DNA of 64,000 bases from Vanilla planifolia (Eukaryota; Streptophyta; Magnoliopsida; Asparagales; Orchidaceae): the NCBI GenBank assembly GCA_023846275.1, contig JAIUJO010000443.1, forward strand, positions 174,545-238,544. Reading direction: 5' to 3'. A program made the position numbers and the translations under genes. Shown piece by piece: positions 1 to 11,399 of the stretch (positions within the stretch are counted from its first letter, which is position 1; each line of letters begins with the position of its first letter). Under the pieces are notes generated by a model. It was not told the origin of the DNA, did no database searches, and was given only the letters and a program-made list of their open reading frames with translations.

Positions 1-2344
1 GCACACTCATGCTCCACAAACATATGCACACATGTGCTCACACAAACACAAGCACACATGCACACATGCAAACACAGCAGCATTAACACACGTGCAAGTG
101 TGCACACACACACCCACACACACAAACACATGCACACACAAACACACACACATGCACACACTCACACATGAACACACATGTATACACATACTCACACTAA
201 CATGAGCACACACATACACACACATAAACACAAACATATGCACACATGCAAACACACAAAGGCATTAACACATGTTCACATGCAAACACATGCATGTAGA
301 CACCAACACACACCCATGCACATGCTCATTTAATACACAAATGCACATGTGCACACACACACACACTCACTCACACAGACATGCACAAATCCATACACTC
401 ACATAAGCACACACACACACACACACACATACATGCACAAACTCACATGCATGTGCACACACACACACACATAAGCACATCAATGCACACACAAATCACA
501 TACACATATGAACACATGCACACACACACCTACTCCCATATGTACACCTATACACACACACACACACACTTGTACACACACTTACAAATACACATACCCC
601 ATACACATGCACATACACATACACATACACATACACACATTAAAAAAACCATGCACATATGCTTACATGAGTACATGCATGCAAATATATGTATATGGAC
701 ATGCAAACTCATGTACTCACACTCACATGCACATACATGCACCTACATGCATCCACACGCACACATGCACATGCGTACACATGAGCACACATGCACAAAC
801 ATGCATGTAAGTGCATGTGAAAATAGGCACACACACATACACAGACACAGACACATGTATGCATGCACAAACATACATACTCATCTACACACAAGTGTGT
901 ATGCACTCACACATACACTAACACCCACGCACATGCAAAATTGCATACTCGTGCACTTGTAACACACATTCACATGATCACAAAAACAAGTGTGTGTGTA
1001 TACACATGCACAAATATATACAAACAAAATACAGTTGTACAAACACACACACATATTCACAGACACATGCACTTGTGCACACATTTATATGCACACACAC
1101 ACATGCACGCATGCACACGTGCATGCATGTATGAACTCACACATAAATATAGGCACACATGGATGAACCCACACATGAACAAACAAGTACATATAAACAC
1201 ACACAAAACATGCACATGAACATACAAGAACATACATGCATGCACATACACACACACACACAAACATGCATGCACACACAAGCACACACACATTCATACA
1301 CTTAGGCACAAACATTCTCACACATAGATGCATGCACATGCACTCTTGCACATGAAAACTCACATCGATCCACATGCACACACGCACCCACACATGCACA
1401 AACTCTATCCATATGCCCACAAACATAGACCTGTTGGCTCACACACACATGTATATGCAGAATCATGTAGACACATGCATATATACATGGATACACATGT
1501 ACATGCACATGCATAGGTAAACACACACATGCATATGCATGCACATACATACATGCACAAACACTCACAAATGCACGCATACATGCACAACTATGCAAGT
1601 ATACACAACACTTTCATGCACAAAGATATATACACACACACACGCACAAGTACGTATGGATACACATGTGAACATGCATATACACATGCATAAGCATACA
1701 TACACATAGAAATGCACATACATATACACACCCTCTCATACACATGTGCACCCACACACATAGACTTAGACATGCAAGAATATGCAGATATTAAGAACAA
1801 AATAACACATGCATATATATAGAAACCCACACATGCATGCATAAATACACATATACATGAGTAGATGCAAACACACACATGGACATGAACAATGCACAAA
1901 CTCATGGACTCACCCAAACACATGCACGTGGAAATAGACACACATATGCACAGATGCACACATGCACATGCACACACATACAAATGTACATGCACACACA
2001 CATAACCACAAATGCATGCACACATGCATACACACATAAGCACACACACAAGCATGCACACACATACTAAAATACACACACACATATAGATGGGCACATG
2101 AACACACACATTGAAGCACACACACAAACATGCATGTTCCACACACATGCACAAATGCACACTAGCACGTGCACATATAGAAACACACTCAGACATGCAA
2201 ACACACATACATGCACATGCATCTACTTAGATACACACATATGCACACATGCTGGCTTACACATATGCTTTAAACACACACATGCTTAGGATCATGCATG
2301 CAAACACATACACATGCACTCGCATATACACTCTCACTATCATT
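1..2344 (-). repeat. CA-rich block of degenerate YR dinucleotide array
   Basis: The whole block is text such as CACACATGCACA, with steps CA, TG and TA and very few CG. It is the reverse-complement orientation of the TG-rich blocks further right. It is imperfect throughout, with islands of pure (CA)n up to about 10 units and an ACATAC run near 610-640. Two stretches can be matched elsewhere by eye. Positions 200-1140 match 20440-21340 in the same direction, and 1100-1440 match 36150-36470 in inverted orientation. Open frames here are His/Thr-rich on one strand and Cys/Val-rich on the other, as the repeat dictates. I see no gene, promoter or RNA. Confidence 0.9.
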
Positions 2345-5243
2345 CATGTATGTGTGTGTGTCTATGTGTGGGTTGTATGTGCATATGTTTATATGATGTG
2401 TGTTTGTGTATGTGTATGTGTTTGTGTGTATTTGTATGTGTGTGTGTGCTTATACATGTGTGGGTGCACAAGCATCTATAAGTGTGTCTGAGTGGGTGCA
2501 TTTGTATATGTGTGGGTATGTGTGTGTTGATGTGCATACAGAGAAGTGTGTGTGTGTATGTGCATGCATGTATGTGTGTGTATAGGTGTTTATTTTTGTG
2601 TGAATGTGTGTGCATTTTTATGTACATGTATGTACATCTATGTGTGTGTGTGTATGTATGCAAACATGTTTTTGTCCATGTGATTGTATTAAGGTATGAG
2701 TGTATGCATGTGTGTGTTCCTATGTGAGAGCACTTGCAAACATTAACATGTGTATGTGTGCATTTGCACATGTGCACATGTGAGTGTTTGTATGGGTGCA
2801 TGTGTGTGTGCATTCATGTGTGTTGCTATGTGTGGATATTTGTTTGTGTTTGTGTATGTATGTATGTGTGTGTGTGTAAGTGTATGTGTGTGACTACTTT
2901 CACATAAGTGTTTGTGGGTGCAAGTGTTTGTTTGCTAATTTGTATGTGTGTGTTTACATGTTCACATGTGTTGCATATATGCTTGTGCAAGTGTGTTTGT
3001 GGGTGTGTGAGTGCTTAATTATGTGTAATTGTGCATATGTGTTTACCTATCAATATGCCTTTGTGTCTGTATAAGTGTGCATGCATCCTCATGTGCATGT
3101 TTGTTTGTCCATGTGTATGGGCACATGGGTGTGCTAATGTGCATGTTTGTTTATTCACTTGTGTTTATATGTGCATGTGTGTGTTTATAAGTGCACATAT
3201 ATGTGTGCATTTGTATGTGTTTGTGTGTACCTATGCATGTGCGTGCATGTGCATATGCTTTTGCATGTGTGTGTGTGTGTGTGCACTTATAACATGCATT
3301 TTGTAGTGTGTGTGTGTGTATGTGTGTCCATACACATGTGTGTATGCTTGTGTATCAATATGTGTGCATGTGTTAGTTTGTGTGCATCTGAGTGTATGTG
3401 GGTGTGTGCATTTGTGTGTGTTCTTGTGTGAGTGTGCTTGTGCATGTGTGTGTGTTTTTGTATGTGCACATATATGAATGCATACTTACGTGTATGGATG
3501 TGTGTCTAAGCATGTTTTATGTTAATGTCTCCATCCTTGTAGGAATGTGTGTGTATGTGTATGTATGAGTAGTGTGTGTGTGTTTGTGTACATGTGTGTC
3601 TATGCATGTAGTGTGCATCTGCATATGCAAGTGCATGTTTATGTGCATATGCATTGTGTCTATACATGTATTTGTGTGACCATGTTGTGCATGTGCATGT
3701 GGGTGTGGTGTGTGTGTGTGCCTATAGGTGTGTGTATGTGTATGTGTGCCTATATGTGTGTGTAAATGTGTGTGTGTGCATCTTTGTACCACTTTGTGTG
3801 TGTACTTATGTGCATGTAGATGTGTACATGTGTGTGCTCATGTGTGTGGATTTGTGTGTGTATGTATGCATGTGTTTGTGTATATATGTGAGTGGGAGTG
3901 TATGTGTAGGTTTTGTGCATGCGTGCATGTGTGCATGTGTTCATCCCTATGTGTGTGTATATATGTTTGTATATGTCTATGTGTGTGCACTCCTCCACAT
4001 GTGTGGTATGGTTTTTATGTGTGCTCATGTTTGTGGGTGTTTGTGTTTGTTTGTGTGGTGTGTTTGTGTGTGTGTTGTGTGTGTATATGCATAAGTGTAT
4101 GCATGTGTTTGTGCATGTTTGTGTGTGTGCACTCATACACTGTGTTCGTGTGTGTTTAGTATCTTCATGTGTATAGTTGTTTGTGTTTGCACATACAGGT
4201 TGAGTGCATCAAATGTTGATGTATGTTTGTTTAGTTGCATGAGTATGTGTGCATATCTTTGTGTGAATTTGCATAAGTGTGTGATTTTGTATGCACTCAT
4301 GTGTGAATGTGTGTATATATGCATATGTGTATATGTGCATATGTGTATGTCCTTGTGTGTTTGTACATTTATGTATATGTGCATGCTCGTGTGTGTGTTT
4401 GCATACATGTGTGCATGTGTGTGTGCATGGCATATGTTTGTGCCTTTGTGTTTGTATGAGTGCATGTGAGTGTTTCTATGCATGCCTTGTGTGGGTGTGT
4501 CTAGGTGTGTGTGTGTATGTGTGTATGGATGTGTAGGTGTGTGTGCGTGCATGTGTCTATGCTTTTGCCTGCATGAATGTGTGTTTGCATGGGCGTGTGC
4601 ACATGCCACTGTGTACGTGCATGCATGTTGGTGTGCATGTGTGTGCGCAAGGGCATGTGCATGTATATGTGAGTGTCTTTGTATCTTTGTATATGTGTTG
4701 ATTGTGCTTACATGTGTGCATGAGCATTTTCATGTGTTTGTGTGTGTGTTCACGTGTGGTGCGTGCATGCATGTAAGTGTCTAAGTGTGTATATGTCTAC
4801 ATGTGTGTGTTTGTGTGTATATGTGTGCTTATGCATGGACAGGTGGGTGCATGTATGCATGTGTATATGTGTGTGCATGTGTGTATGTGCACGTGGGTGT
4901 GTGTATGCATGTGTACGTATGTGTGTGGGCTGAGTTTGTGTAGGTGTGTGTGCATGTGTGTTTATTTGTATTTGTGTGTGTGCATACATATGTGCATTTT
5001 TGTGTGTATGTTTGTGTGTGTGCATGTGTGAGTACATGGGCATGTGTATATCTATATGTATGTGTGCTTCAACGAGTTGTCAAAGCATGTGTGTGTGTGC
5101 ATGTTTACATGTGCATATGCTTATGTGTGCATAACTATGTGTGAGTATGAGTGTGAGTGTGTGTCGATGTGCATGTGCATGTGTGTGTGTGCATGTGCTC
5201 TTGTGTACACATGTGCTTGTGTGTGTGTATGTACATGTCGAAG
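2345..5243 (+). repeat. TG-rich block of degenerate YR dinucleotide array
   Basis: The strand bias switches at about 2345, where CA-rich text gives way within a few bases to TGTATGTGTGTG. The block then runs without interruption to about 5243. The commonest words are TGTGTG, GCATGTG and TGTATG, with frequent TTTG interruptions. It ends abruptly where non-repetitive AT-rich sequence starts. All open frames follow from the repeat, and no other feature is visible. Confidence 0.9.
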
Positions 5244-6164
5244 GTTAAAGACTTAACTTTTTGATTTTTGAGCTAAAGGCCATGCTTTTCATGAACCATA
5301 AAGAATTATATTTCTATAATAGCTAGCATGTAAAGCCTGTAATCTTTTTAGGATTATCATGATTTATACATATTTGAGTTTGTTTTCTTATTAGTGCATT
5401 AGGTTACATTTGGTTTTTAAAATTATCTTTTTTAGCTATAAAATCTTATAATTAAAATAAAATTGACCTAAGAACCCAACCCTTCTACCCAAAGTATCAA
5501 TGTACATGGCCCATAGTGCTGCGCCTTAGATCTTAGGGAGCTACAAATTAGGACCTATACAAAAAATGACTCGGGTTAAGCCCAATTATTGATCAAGATA
5601 CAAATCCTACAATGCCTTGAGTTAATCAGGTCAGGGCATGACTTCTGAACTCATCTTAGGTGTATAAGTCAAGTTAGACTAGATAATGATAAGTAAATGG
5701 TTCATGTCAAATTAGACCTATTTTAATATGTATAGGTGGCTTAAATAATCACATCCCAATGGCATCATGGGGGCAGCCAACCCCAATAGGTTGTATATTG
5801 CATGTAGAGAAAGTAATATAAGGATAAATGACTTGCATTGCTTTACAATATAGGACTAAATAACTGACATTCTTTTTAATTCTGAACTTATGCACATTTG
5901 TATCGACCGATCCGTGTGTTTGCAATCAAAAAATCACATTTTCCCCTACATTTATGAACATTTTTGTCTTGTAGCTATTCATTTAGAATACTTAATCAAA
6001 TAACTAAGAGCCCCTCCACCTTTGTGAATAGTATCATGATCATCACCATTATCCATCTAGCTTTTGGGACTGATGATCCATATAATATCTTGTTACAGTT
6101 AGATCTAGACCCTTCAATAATTATTCTAATCAAATAGTTCAGAATCAAACACTATTGCCTTTCA
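5244..6164. other. Non-array AT-rich sequence, no recognisable gene
   Basis: This stretch lies between the TG array and the recognisable 5' LTR of the first copia remnant. It is ordinary mixed sequence with stops in all frames and no domain I recognise. Its right part (about 5990-6164) may be the 5' half of the decayed LTR, because the 3' LTR is about 675 bp long, but I could not align it convincingly. The rest could be old flanking genomic DNA or a remnant of another mobile element. Copy 2 has no counterpart, since it is truncated before this point. Confidence 0.6.
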
Positions 6165-6674
6165 TATAAGAACATCAAACTTTAGCATGCTTACGAAAGA
6201 TGGGGTTCTTTAAATTATTATTTCTTCTACTTTTTTCTATAAACTTTATGTAATATCATTAGTTAGTTTGTGTCAATTTTGTTTAAAAGATTTGAAATAG
6301 AAATTTTGTATGTAGAAATTTTTATAAAGCTTTCAATTTTTTCATTTAGCCAATTTTTATGGATTTTGGTATCTCATTGAAGTATTAGTTTATAACTAGA
6401 TAACCCTTACCAGCCTTAGCAAAAAAGAGTGGTTAAAAAAGCCAATTGTGATTGGGAGTGGATGTAGGATGGGTTTTGGTATAACCACCTAAAACATTTT
6501 AGTGTATTTCTTTTATTTTTGAGAAATTTCATTTGATGGACATTCGTCTTAAAAAAAAATTATTTTTATGCATAAATTTTTTTTTCTTTAAATAATTTTT
6601 TTAAAATTAAAAAGTTTTTTAAACACATAATTCTCCCCTCCCCTCTTGTTTGTTTTCCTTACACAATTCACATT
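6165..6674 (+). repeat. 5' LTR remnant of copia copy 1
   Basis: It aligns by eye with the 3' LTR at 10320-10860. Shared landmarks in order are an ATCAAA...AGCAT..CTT stretch, TTAGTTTATAA, AGAGTGGTTA, CCACCTAAAACAT versus CCACTTAAAACAT, and GTGTATTTGTTTTATT-like text. It ends in ACACAATTCACA just before the primer-binding site. The upstream limit is uncertain; a full-length LTR would begin near 6000. Confidence 0.75.
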
Positions 6675-6677
6675 AAG

Positions 6678-6695
6678 TGGTATTAGAGTAAGGGT
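6678..6695 (+). other. Primer-binding site (initiator tRNA-Met type)
   Basis: The text TGGTATTAGAGTAAGG differs by two C-to-T changes from TGGTATCAGAGCAAGG, the usual site in plant copia elements, which pairs with the 3' end of initiator tRNA-Met to prime minus-strand synthesis. Its place, a few bases after the LTR end, is as expected. Confidence 0.85.
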
Positions 6696-6729
6696 TTATT
6701 AAAAGAAAGAAATTTCTAAAATAAGATCC

Positions 6730-7440
6730 TCATGGTTCTTTCTTGTGTTCAGGACAATATGATCTTATTTAAGGAAGCTTTGCCACATTAACCATCTTTA
6801 TTCAATGATGAGTTTTATTGTAATTGGAAAAAAGTCATATGGATTTTTTTTACAATCTATTGATTTAAAAATTTAGAATATTATTTAAAATTTATTTGAA
6901 TTTTCAACTAAGACTATTGGTAGAGAAAAAGTGAAAAATCTATTTGGTGAAATCACTCTTAAGAAGAAACATAGAGGTCAACTAAATTCTTAGGCTATGA
7001 ATATTTTGTAGTATGGTTTGGGTGCTTTCAAATATAACCAAATCATGAAGTTGAAAATGACACATGAGATTTGGTCTAACCTTGTAGTTACCTAGGAGGG
7101 TAATTCTCAAATTAAGTTGACTAAAATCAACATGCATACTAATGAGTATAAATTATTTTGCATAAATATAAATTAGAGTATTACGAGTATGTTTATAAGG
7201 TTTAGAAGTACTATTAATAGTTTATCTAAACTTGGTAAGAAGTTCTCTATTAGTGAATAAGTAAGGAAGATTATTTGAGTTCTTTCTCAATAATATGATC
7301 CATTAGTGACAACACTTAAAATAGTGTAAAATATTTCTGAAATATCATTAGATGAGTCATTGGGTGAGCTATTAACAAATGATTAAGCATGCTAGAAGGG
7401 ATGAAGAAATTGTGGCTAAAAAGGAAAGGAAAAAGTGAAT
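6730..7440 (+). pseudogene. Copia gag remnant (capsid part), copy 1
   Basis: Gag would form the capsid of the retrotransposon particle. Broken frames here still spell gag-like text. An early stretch reads IGKKSYGFFLQSIDLKI. A later one reads INSLSKLGKKFSISE, followed by LDESLGELLTND at 7348-7383, which matches the C-terminal part of the plant copia UBN2-type gag domain. Stop codons interrupt it many times and the frame changes at least twice. No start codon can be chosen with confidence. The same LDE..LLTN motif marks the point where copy 2 begins. Confidence 0.75.
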
Positions 7441-7615
7441 GAAATAATAACCATTGTAGTTGATTCTTTCATAGACTAATAATTCTCCATCTTAAGTGAG
7501 GTAATTCTTATTTGAAATATTTTATCTAGTTTATATAACAAATAAAATGTAGGTATATGATTTTGAAACAATGTGAAATAAAAGGAAAAGATGCTTTCTC
7601 TTAAAATTAATTTAT

Positions 7616-7660
7616 TATGAATGTAAGTTACTTGGGCATACAAGTCTGAGTTACCCCTAC
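7616..7660 (+). pseudogene. Decayed gag zinc knuckle, copy 1
   Basis: The frame reads YECKLLGHTSLSYP where a CX2CX4HX4C knuckle (RNA binding by nucleocapsid) is expected. One Cys and the His remain; the first Cys reads Tyr and the last Cys is lost. A lysine-rich stretch with short LKLRSFKNR-like text follows, as in related elements. This is a short, broken site. Confidence 0.65.
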
Positions 7661-8260
7661 TAGAAGGATAAAGTTGAGAAGTTTTAAAAATAGAAGAAGA
7701 ATAAGAAATATATGAAGATATCATGGTATGATTTAATTTGTTCTTCTTTATTGAGAATAGTATATTAATTCTTGCATAAAGTACAAAAAATTAGATTTTA
7801 AATATTTTAAATTAAAAGAAGAACAAGAAAATCATTTAAGCTTGTGTGAACATTTAAATGAGTTAAATACTAATTATTTGCATGAGATTAAGACTAAGAG
7901 AGATGGAAAAGCCTCTATTATTATCAAAACTACATGCTTTTCTAGATAATTAAATGAATTGAAAATTTTAAATGCTCATAGTAGGACTTTTTTCATAAGA
8001 TTTATTATATTAGAATTGTTAAATATTCTTTTGCTCCAAATGTAGTTTTTAATTATTACATAAGAGTTGGACAAATATCTTTCTATTACAAATTTAGAAA
8101 CATTATTGCTTGTAAATCTTCTATATTTGTATGGATTACAAGAATTGTTCAATTAAGGATCAAGTTAAGACATGTGATTCCAAAAAAGCTTGGGGTCCTA
8201 TAAACAAATGTCTAATTTGTTTTGTAAGCATGCCTTCCTTCAAGGATTGAGAAAGGGATA

Positions 8261-8470
8261 TGGTACCTAAATAGTAGATACTCTAAACACATAACTAGAG
8301 ATCCATCCTTATTCATCCACTTGAAGTCTTATGATGTGATGAAGTTTCTCTTTTTATCAACTCCAAGAATAAAGTGAATGGAATTGTAACTATAGGCAAC
8401 TAACACACTTTTATAAGAAAGATCCTCTTTGTAAAAGATCTATGGTATAATCTTCTAAGAATTAGTTAAT
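8261..8470 (+). pseudogene. Copia aspartic protease remnant, copy 1
   Basis: The protease would cut the Gag-Pol polyprotein. The frame reads WYLNSRYSKHITRDPS then LFIHLKSYD. This is the plant copia protease signature WYLDSGCSxHMTxD with the active-site Asp-Ser-Gly changed to Asn-Ser-Arg, so it could not work. The second half is frameshifted relative to copy 2, where the same domain continues as GGEVALSDKSNKKVI and then LRYNLLSISQLLEN. The text after about 8470 does not resolve into a pre-integrase or integrase domain. Confidence 0.8.
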
Positions 8471-8669
8471 TATTTTATTCAAAGTTTAATATTTTATTTA
8501 TTAAAAATGAATTTAGTATTAGTAAAGAAAATGTTTCACTTTTCATTAGATGTAGAAAAGATAGTACATATGCTTTATTATTACACAAAGTTAAGATAGT
8601 GCTCTTGGATGCTTTATATCACATGATACTAGTTCTACTTTATGTCTTAGAAGGTCTTTTCACTTAGTA

Positions 8670-9450
8670 AAGCCTTCTATTAAAAATCTAGATTAGTAGC
8701 CAAAGTTAATTGTTAAGTTGAAGGAGTAGATGTGAACGAGTCATTTTCTCTTATGGCTAGACTTTAGGCAAGTAAGATTTTAATTGCTTGTCCTATCATA
8801 AAGGATTTGGATTATAGAAAATAGATGCTAAAAGTATATTTTGAAATAAATATATAAATGAAAAACTATATATTCAATAATCCTTAAGATTTGAAATACA
8901 TGATAAGATAAATCATATATACAAACTCAAGAAGAAACTTTATAGTTTAAAGCAAGCTCGAAGAGTATGGTATAAAAGATTGTTCATTTTTCTTAAATCA
9001 AATAATTTTGATAGAGATAAGGTAGATAATATTTTATTTATTCAAAATTTAGTTAAAGGTTAATTGTTATGTCTAGTTTATATGAATAATATAAGGCTTC
9101 TAATAAAGAGATGTGTATAAAGATTGCTAATTTTATAAAAAATGAACTTGAAATAAGTATGATTTCTAAGACTTTTGGTCAAGCAAATAAGTGAAGAAAT
9201 TTTTATTTATTAAACCAAGTATTTGATGGAGTTACTAAAGAAATTTAGTTATGAGAATAAGAAGCAAAGAAGACTACCTCTAGTATAAGCACTGTTATAG
9301 ATAAAGATAATTCTAAAAAACTGATTTACACGAAATCATTTAAAAGAATGATTAGATCTTTATGGTATCTTACCACAAGTAGACCTGATATTATATTTAG
9401 TATAGATATGTGTGTGAGATTTTAGACTACTCCCAAGGAATCACACCTAT
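8670..9450 (+). pseudogene. Copia reverse transcriptase remnant, copy 1
   Basis: It would copy element RNA into DNA. In order one can read RLVAKVNC, VEGVDVNESFSLMARL (8690-8770, usual form VEGxDxxETFxPVARL), MLKVYFEINI (usual MDVKSAFLNG), LYSLKQARRVWYKRL at about 8938-8983 (usual LYGLKQAPRAWYERL), VYMNNI at about 9076 (usual YVDDI, the catalytic pair), and MIRSLWYLTTSRPDIIFS with CVRF and PKESHL up to about 9450. Both catalytic aspartates read Asn. Stops and frameshifts separate the motifs. The integrase that should precede it is missing. Confidence 0.88.
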
Positions 9451-9960
9451 TAGTAATCAAGCATATATTTTTAATTTCTCTTAGACACCAAGGTTATAGA
9501 CATATGGTTCCCCAGATGTGAGTCTAGATTTAATAGCCTACATAGATGCTTATTATATTTCTAGTAAGATTGATACAATGATTACCTCTAGTATCTATAA
9601 TTGATTAATTATTCAATTATTTCTTAGGCTAATAGAAAATAAATTTTTTTTCTACTATCGATAACAAAGGTCGAGTACATTACTGTAAGTAGTTGTGTTG
9701 GTCGAGTTCTGTAGATTAAATATGAACTTTTTATTATACCTTAGAATTTATAAAAATTCTAATCTTTTATGATACTTTAAATATAATTTGTTTATCTAAA
9801 GATCTTATTCAATACTAAAAAAATAAATAAAGATAATATATCCCTTTTTAGAGAAACTTGTGTAGAAGAAAGAGATTTAATTATCATTTATTTCATATTT
9901 TACCTAATTAGATGATATTTTTTCTAAGCCATTATCTACCTAATTCTTTCATATACTTAA
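9451..9960 (+). pseudogene. Copia RNase H remnant, copy 1
   Basis: RNase H would remove template RNA. One frame reads SLDLIAYIDAYYISSKID (usual form FDLxGYxDADYAGxxxD); another reads LSITKVEYITVSSCVG (usual LSTxEAEYxAAxxCxxQ), and then IFYDTLNIICLSKDLIQY (usual DNxSAixLskNPVxH). The motif order is right, but the frame is lost several times. The rest up to the polypurine tract has only weak similarity. Confidence 0.8.
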
Positions 9961-10170
9961 ATTAATCTTTGATGTAGTTAAGCCCCTTGAATGATTGCAA
10001 AAAGGAGAAAACATGGTAATAGAATTCAACGAGAGTGTAAACTAAAATTTAGGGAGAGTAGATGCTGTCAAATAGAGTGAGCAAAAATATTAAATATTAT
10101 ATAACAAGCTTTATTCATTAATATTACATTATATTTATAATTACATGTTCTATTTATTTTATAAACTTTA

Positions 10171-10186
10171 AAGAGGAGATTATTAT
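10171..10186 (+). other. Polypurine tract of copia copy 1
   Basis: AAAGAGGAGATTATTA precedes the TG that opens the 3' LTR. Plant copia elements typically have a purine run such as GGGGGAGATTGTTG here, the primer for plus-strand synthesis. Copy 2 has the counterpart AAAAGAGATATTGT. Confidence 0.75.
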
Positions 10187-10865
10187 GTCCTTTGATGTAA
10201 TGATCAAAACCAAGTTAAATATTACCAATGCCATGTTGAGCTTACTATTGTTTTAATTAAATGTAAAGATATATTGTAGTTGTTAAATCTTATGGTGTAT
10301 TTCATAAGTGTTCAAGAGAAGTCCAAAATTGAGAGTATCAAATTTCAGCATACTTGAAGAAGCTATGACTTCTTTCAATTAATATTTTTTTTACTCTCTT
10401 CTACAATCTTTCTACTTTGTCTTTGTAACATCTGTATCATTAATTAGTTTGCAGCACACTTGTTTGAAAGAATTAAAAGAGTAAGAATTTCATGTGCAAA
10501 ACTATTTGTAAAGTTTATATTATTTTTTGTGTTGCTAATTTTTTTGGACTACCATCTTATTGGATCATTAGTTTATAATTAGTTTTCCTTAATCGACCTT
10601 GACAAAAGGGAGTGGTTAGTGGAAGCCTGATCAATGATCAGGCTAAATGTAAGCATAACGTTTCAGCAAACCACTTAAAACATCTTGGTGTATTTGTTTT
10701 ATTATTGAGCAATTTCATTTCATCAACAAACTTCTTAAAAATAAAATTTTACATTTAAGTGTAAAAATTTTTTTTTAGTTCAAAACATTTTGAAATTAAA
10801 AAAATTTCATAAATGTATAATCCATCTTTACTTTCTTGAACATTTTGTGTCACATAATCACTTCA
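10187..10865 (+). repeat. 3' LTR of copia copy 1
   Basis: It starts at TGTCCTTTGATG after the polypurine tract and ends around TCACATAATCA. It matches the 3' LTR of copy 2 at 24238-24842 over its length, including GAAGTCCAAAATTGAGAG, TCATTAATTAGTTTGCA and GGTTAGTGGAAGCCTGATCA. It is about 675 bp. The TG-rich array begins within a few bases of its end. Confidence 0.85.
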
Positions 10866-11399
10866 GATGTGTGTGTGTCTGCATGTGTTTATTTGTGTGT
10901 ATGTGTGTATGTTTGTGTCCATGTTCATGCATGTATGTGCTTATAGTGTTTGTGTGTGCATGTATGCATGTGGATGTGCATGCGTGCGTGTGTGTTTGTG
11001 CATGCATGTGTGTGCACGTGTGTTTGTATGCTTCTATGTGTTTGCGTGCATGTGTTTATATGTGTTTGTATGTGCATGTTTTTTCAAGTGCATCTGTGTG
11101 TGTGTTTGTGTGAGATCACGCATGTGTGTGTATTCAAGCTTGTGCATGCATCCATGTGTTTCTGTGCACGAGTGTGTGAGTGTGTATGTACATACAAGTT
11201 TGTGCTATATATGCATGTGAGCGTATGTAGGTGTTCTTATGCATGCTTATGTGTGTGTGCATTTATATGCATGAGTATGTGTGTGTGTGTGTGTGCATGC
11301 CTACATTTGTGTTCATGTTTATATGTGTGTGTGTGTATGTGTGCATAAGAGCATATATGTGTGGGTGTTTGAATGTATTCGTGTGTGCATCGATTTGTA
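10866..11399 (+). repeat. TG-rich array adjoining copia copy 1
   Basis: This short TG block is collinear with 24843-25470 after copia copy 2. Shared landmarks in order are CTTATAGTGTTTGT, GTGTGAGAT then ATTCAAG/ATTCGAG, and GCATGTGAGYGTATGTAG with CTTATG. It ends at a strand switch centred on the 12-bp palindrome TTTGTATACAAA (11394-11405). Confidence 0.85.

Larger units (their letters stand above)
6165..10865 (+). mobile_element. Decayed Ty1/copia LTR retrotransposon, copy 1
   Basis: The order is LTR, primer-binding site, gag, protease, reverse transcriptase, RNase H, polypurine tract, LTR, all on the + strand, which is the Ty1/copia order. Every coding part has several stops and frameshifts. 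The gag resembles the Sire/Maximus type of plant copia from memory; this lineage call is tentative. The integrase expected between protease and RT is absent: recognisable protease/pre-integrase text ends near 8470 and recognisable RT begins near 8690, too short a gap for an integrase. The two LTRs are related but strongly diverged, so the insertion is old. The element sits inside the TG array, with the array starting directly after the 3' LTR. Confidence 0.88.

Noticed and set aside
381..962. His/Thr-rich open frame as a histidine-rich metal-binding protein
   Set aside because: CACACA and ACACAT code for His-Thr by default. The opposite strand is equally open with Cys-Val text.
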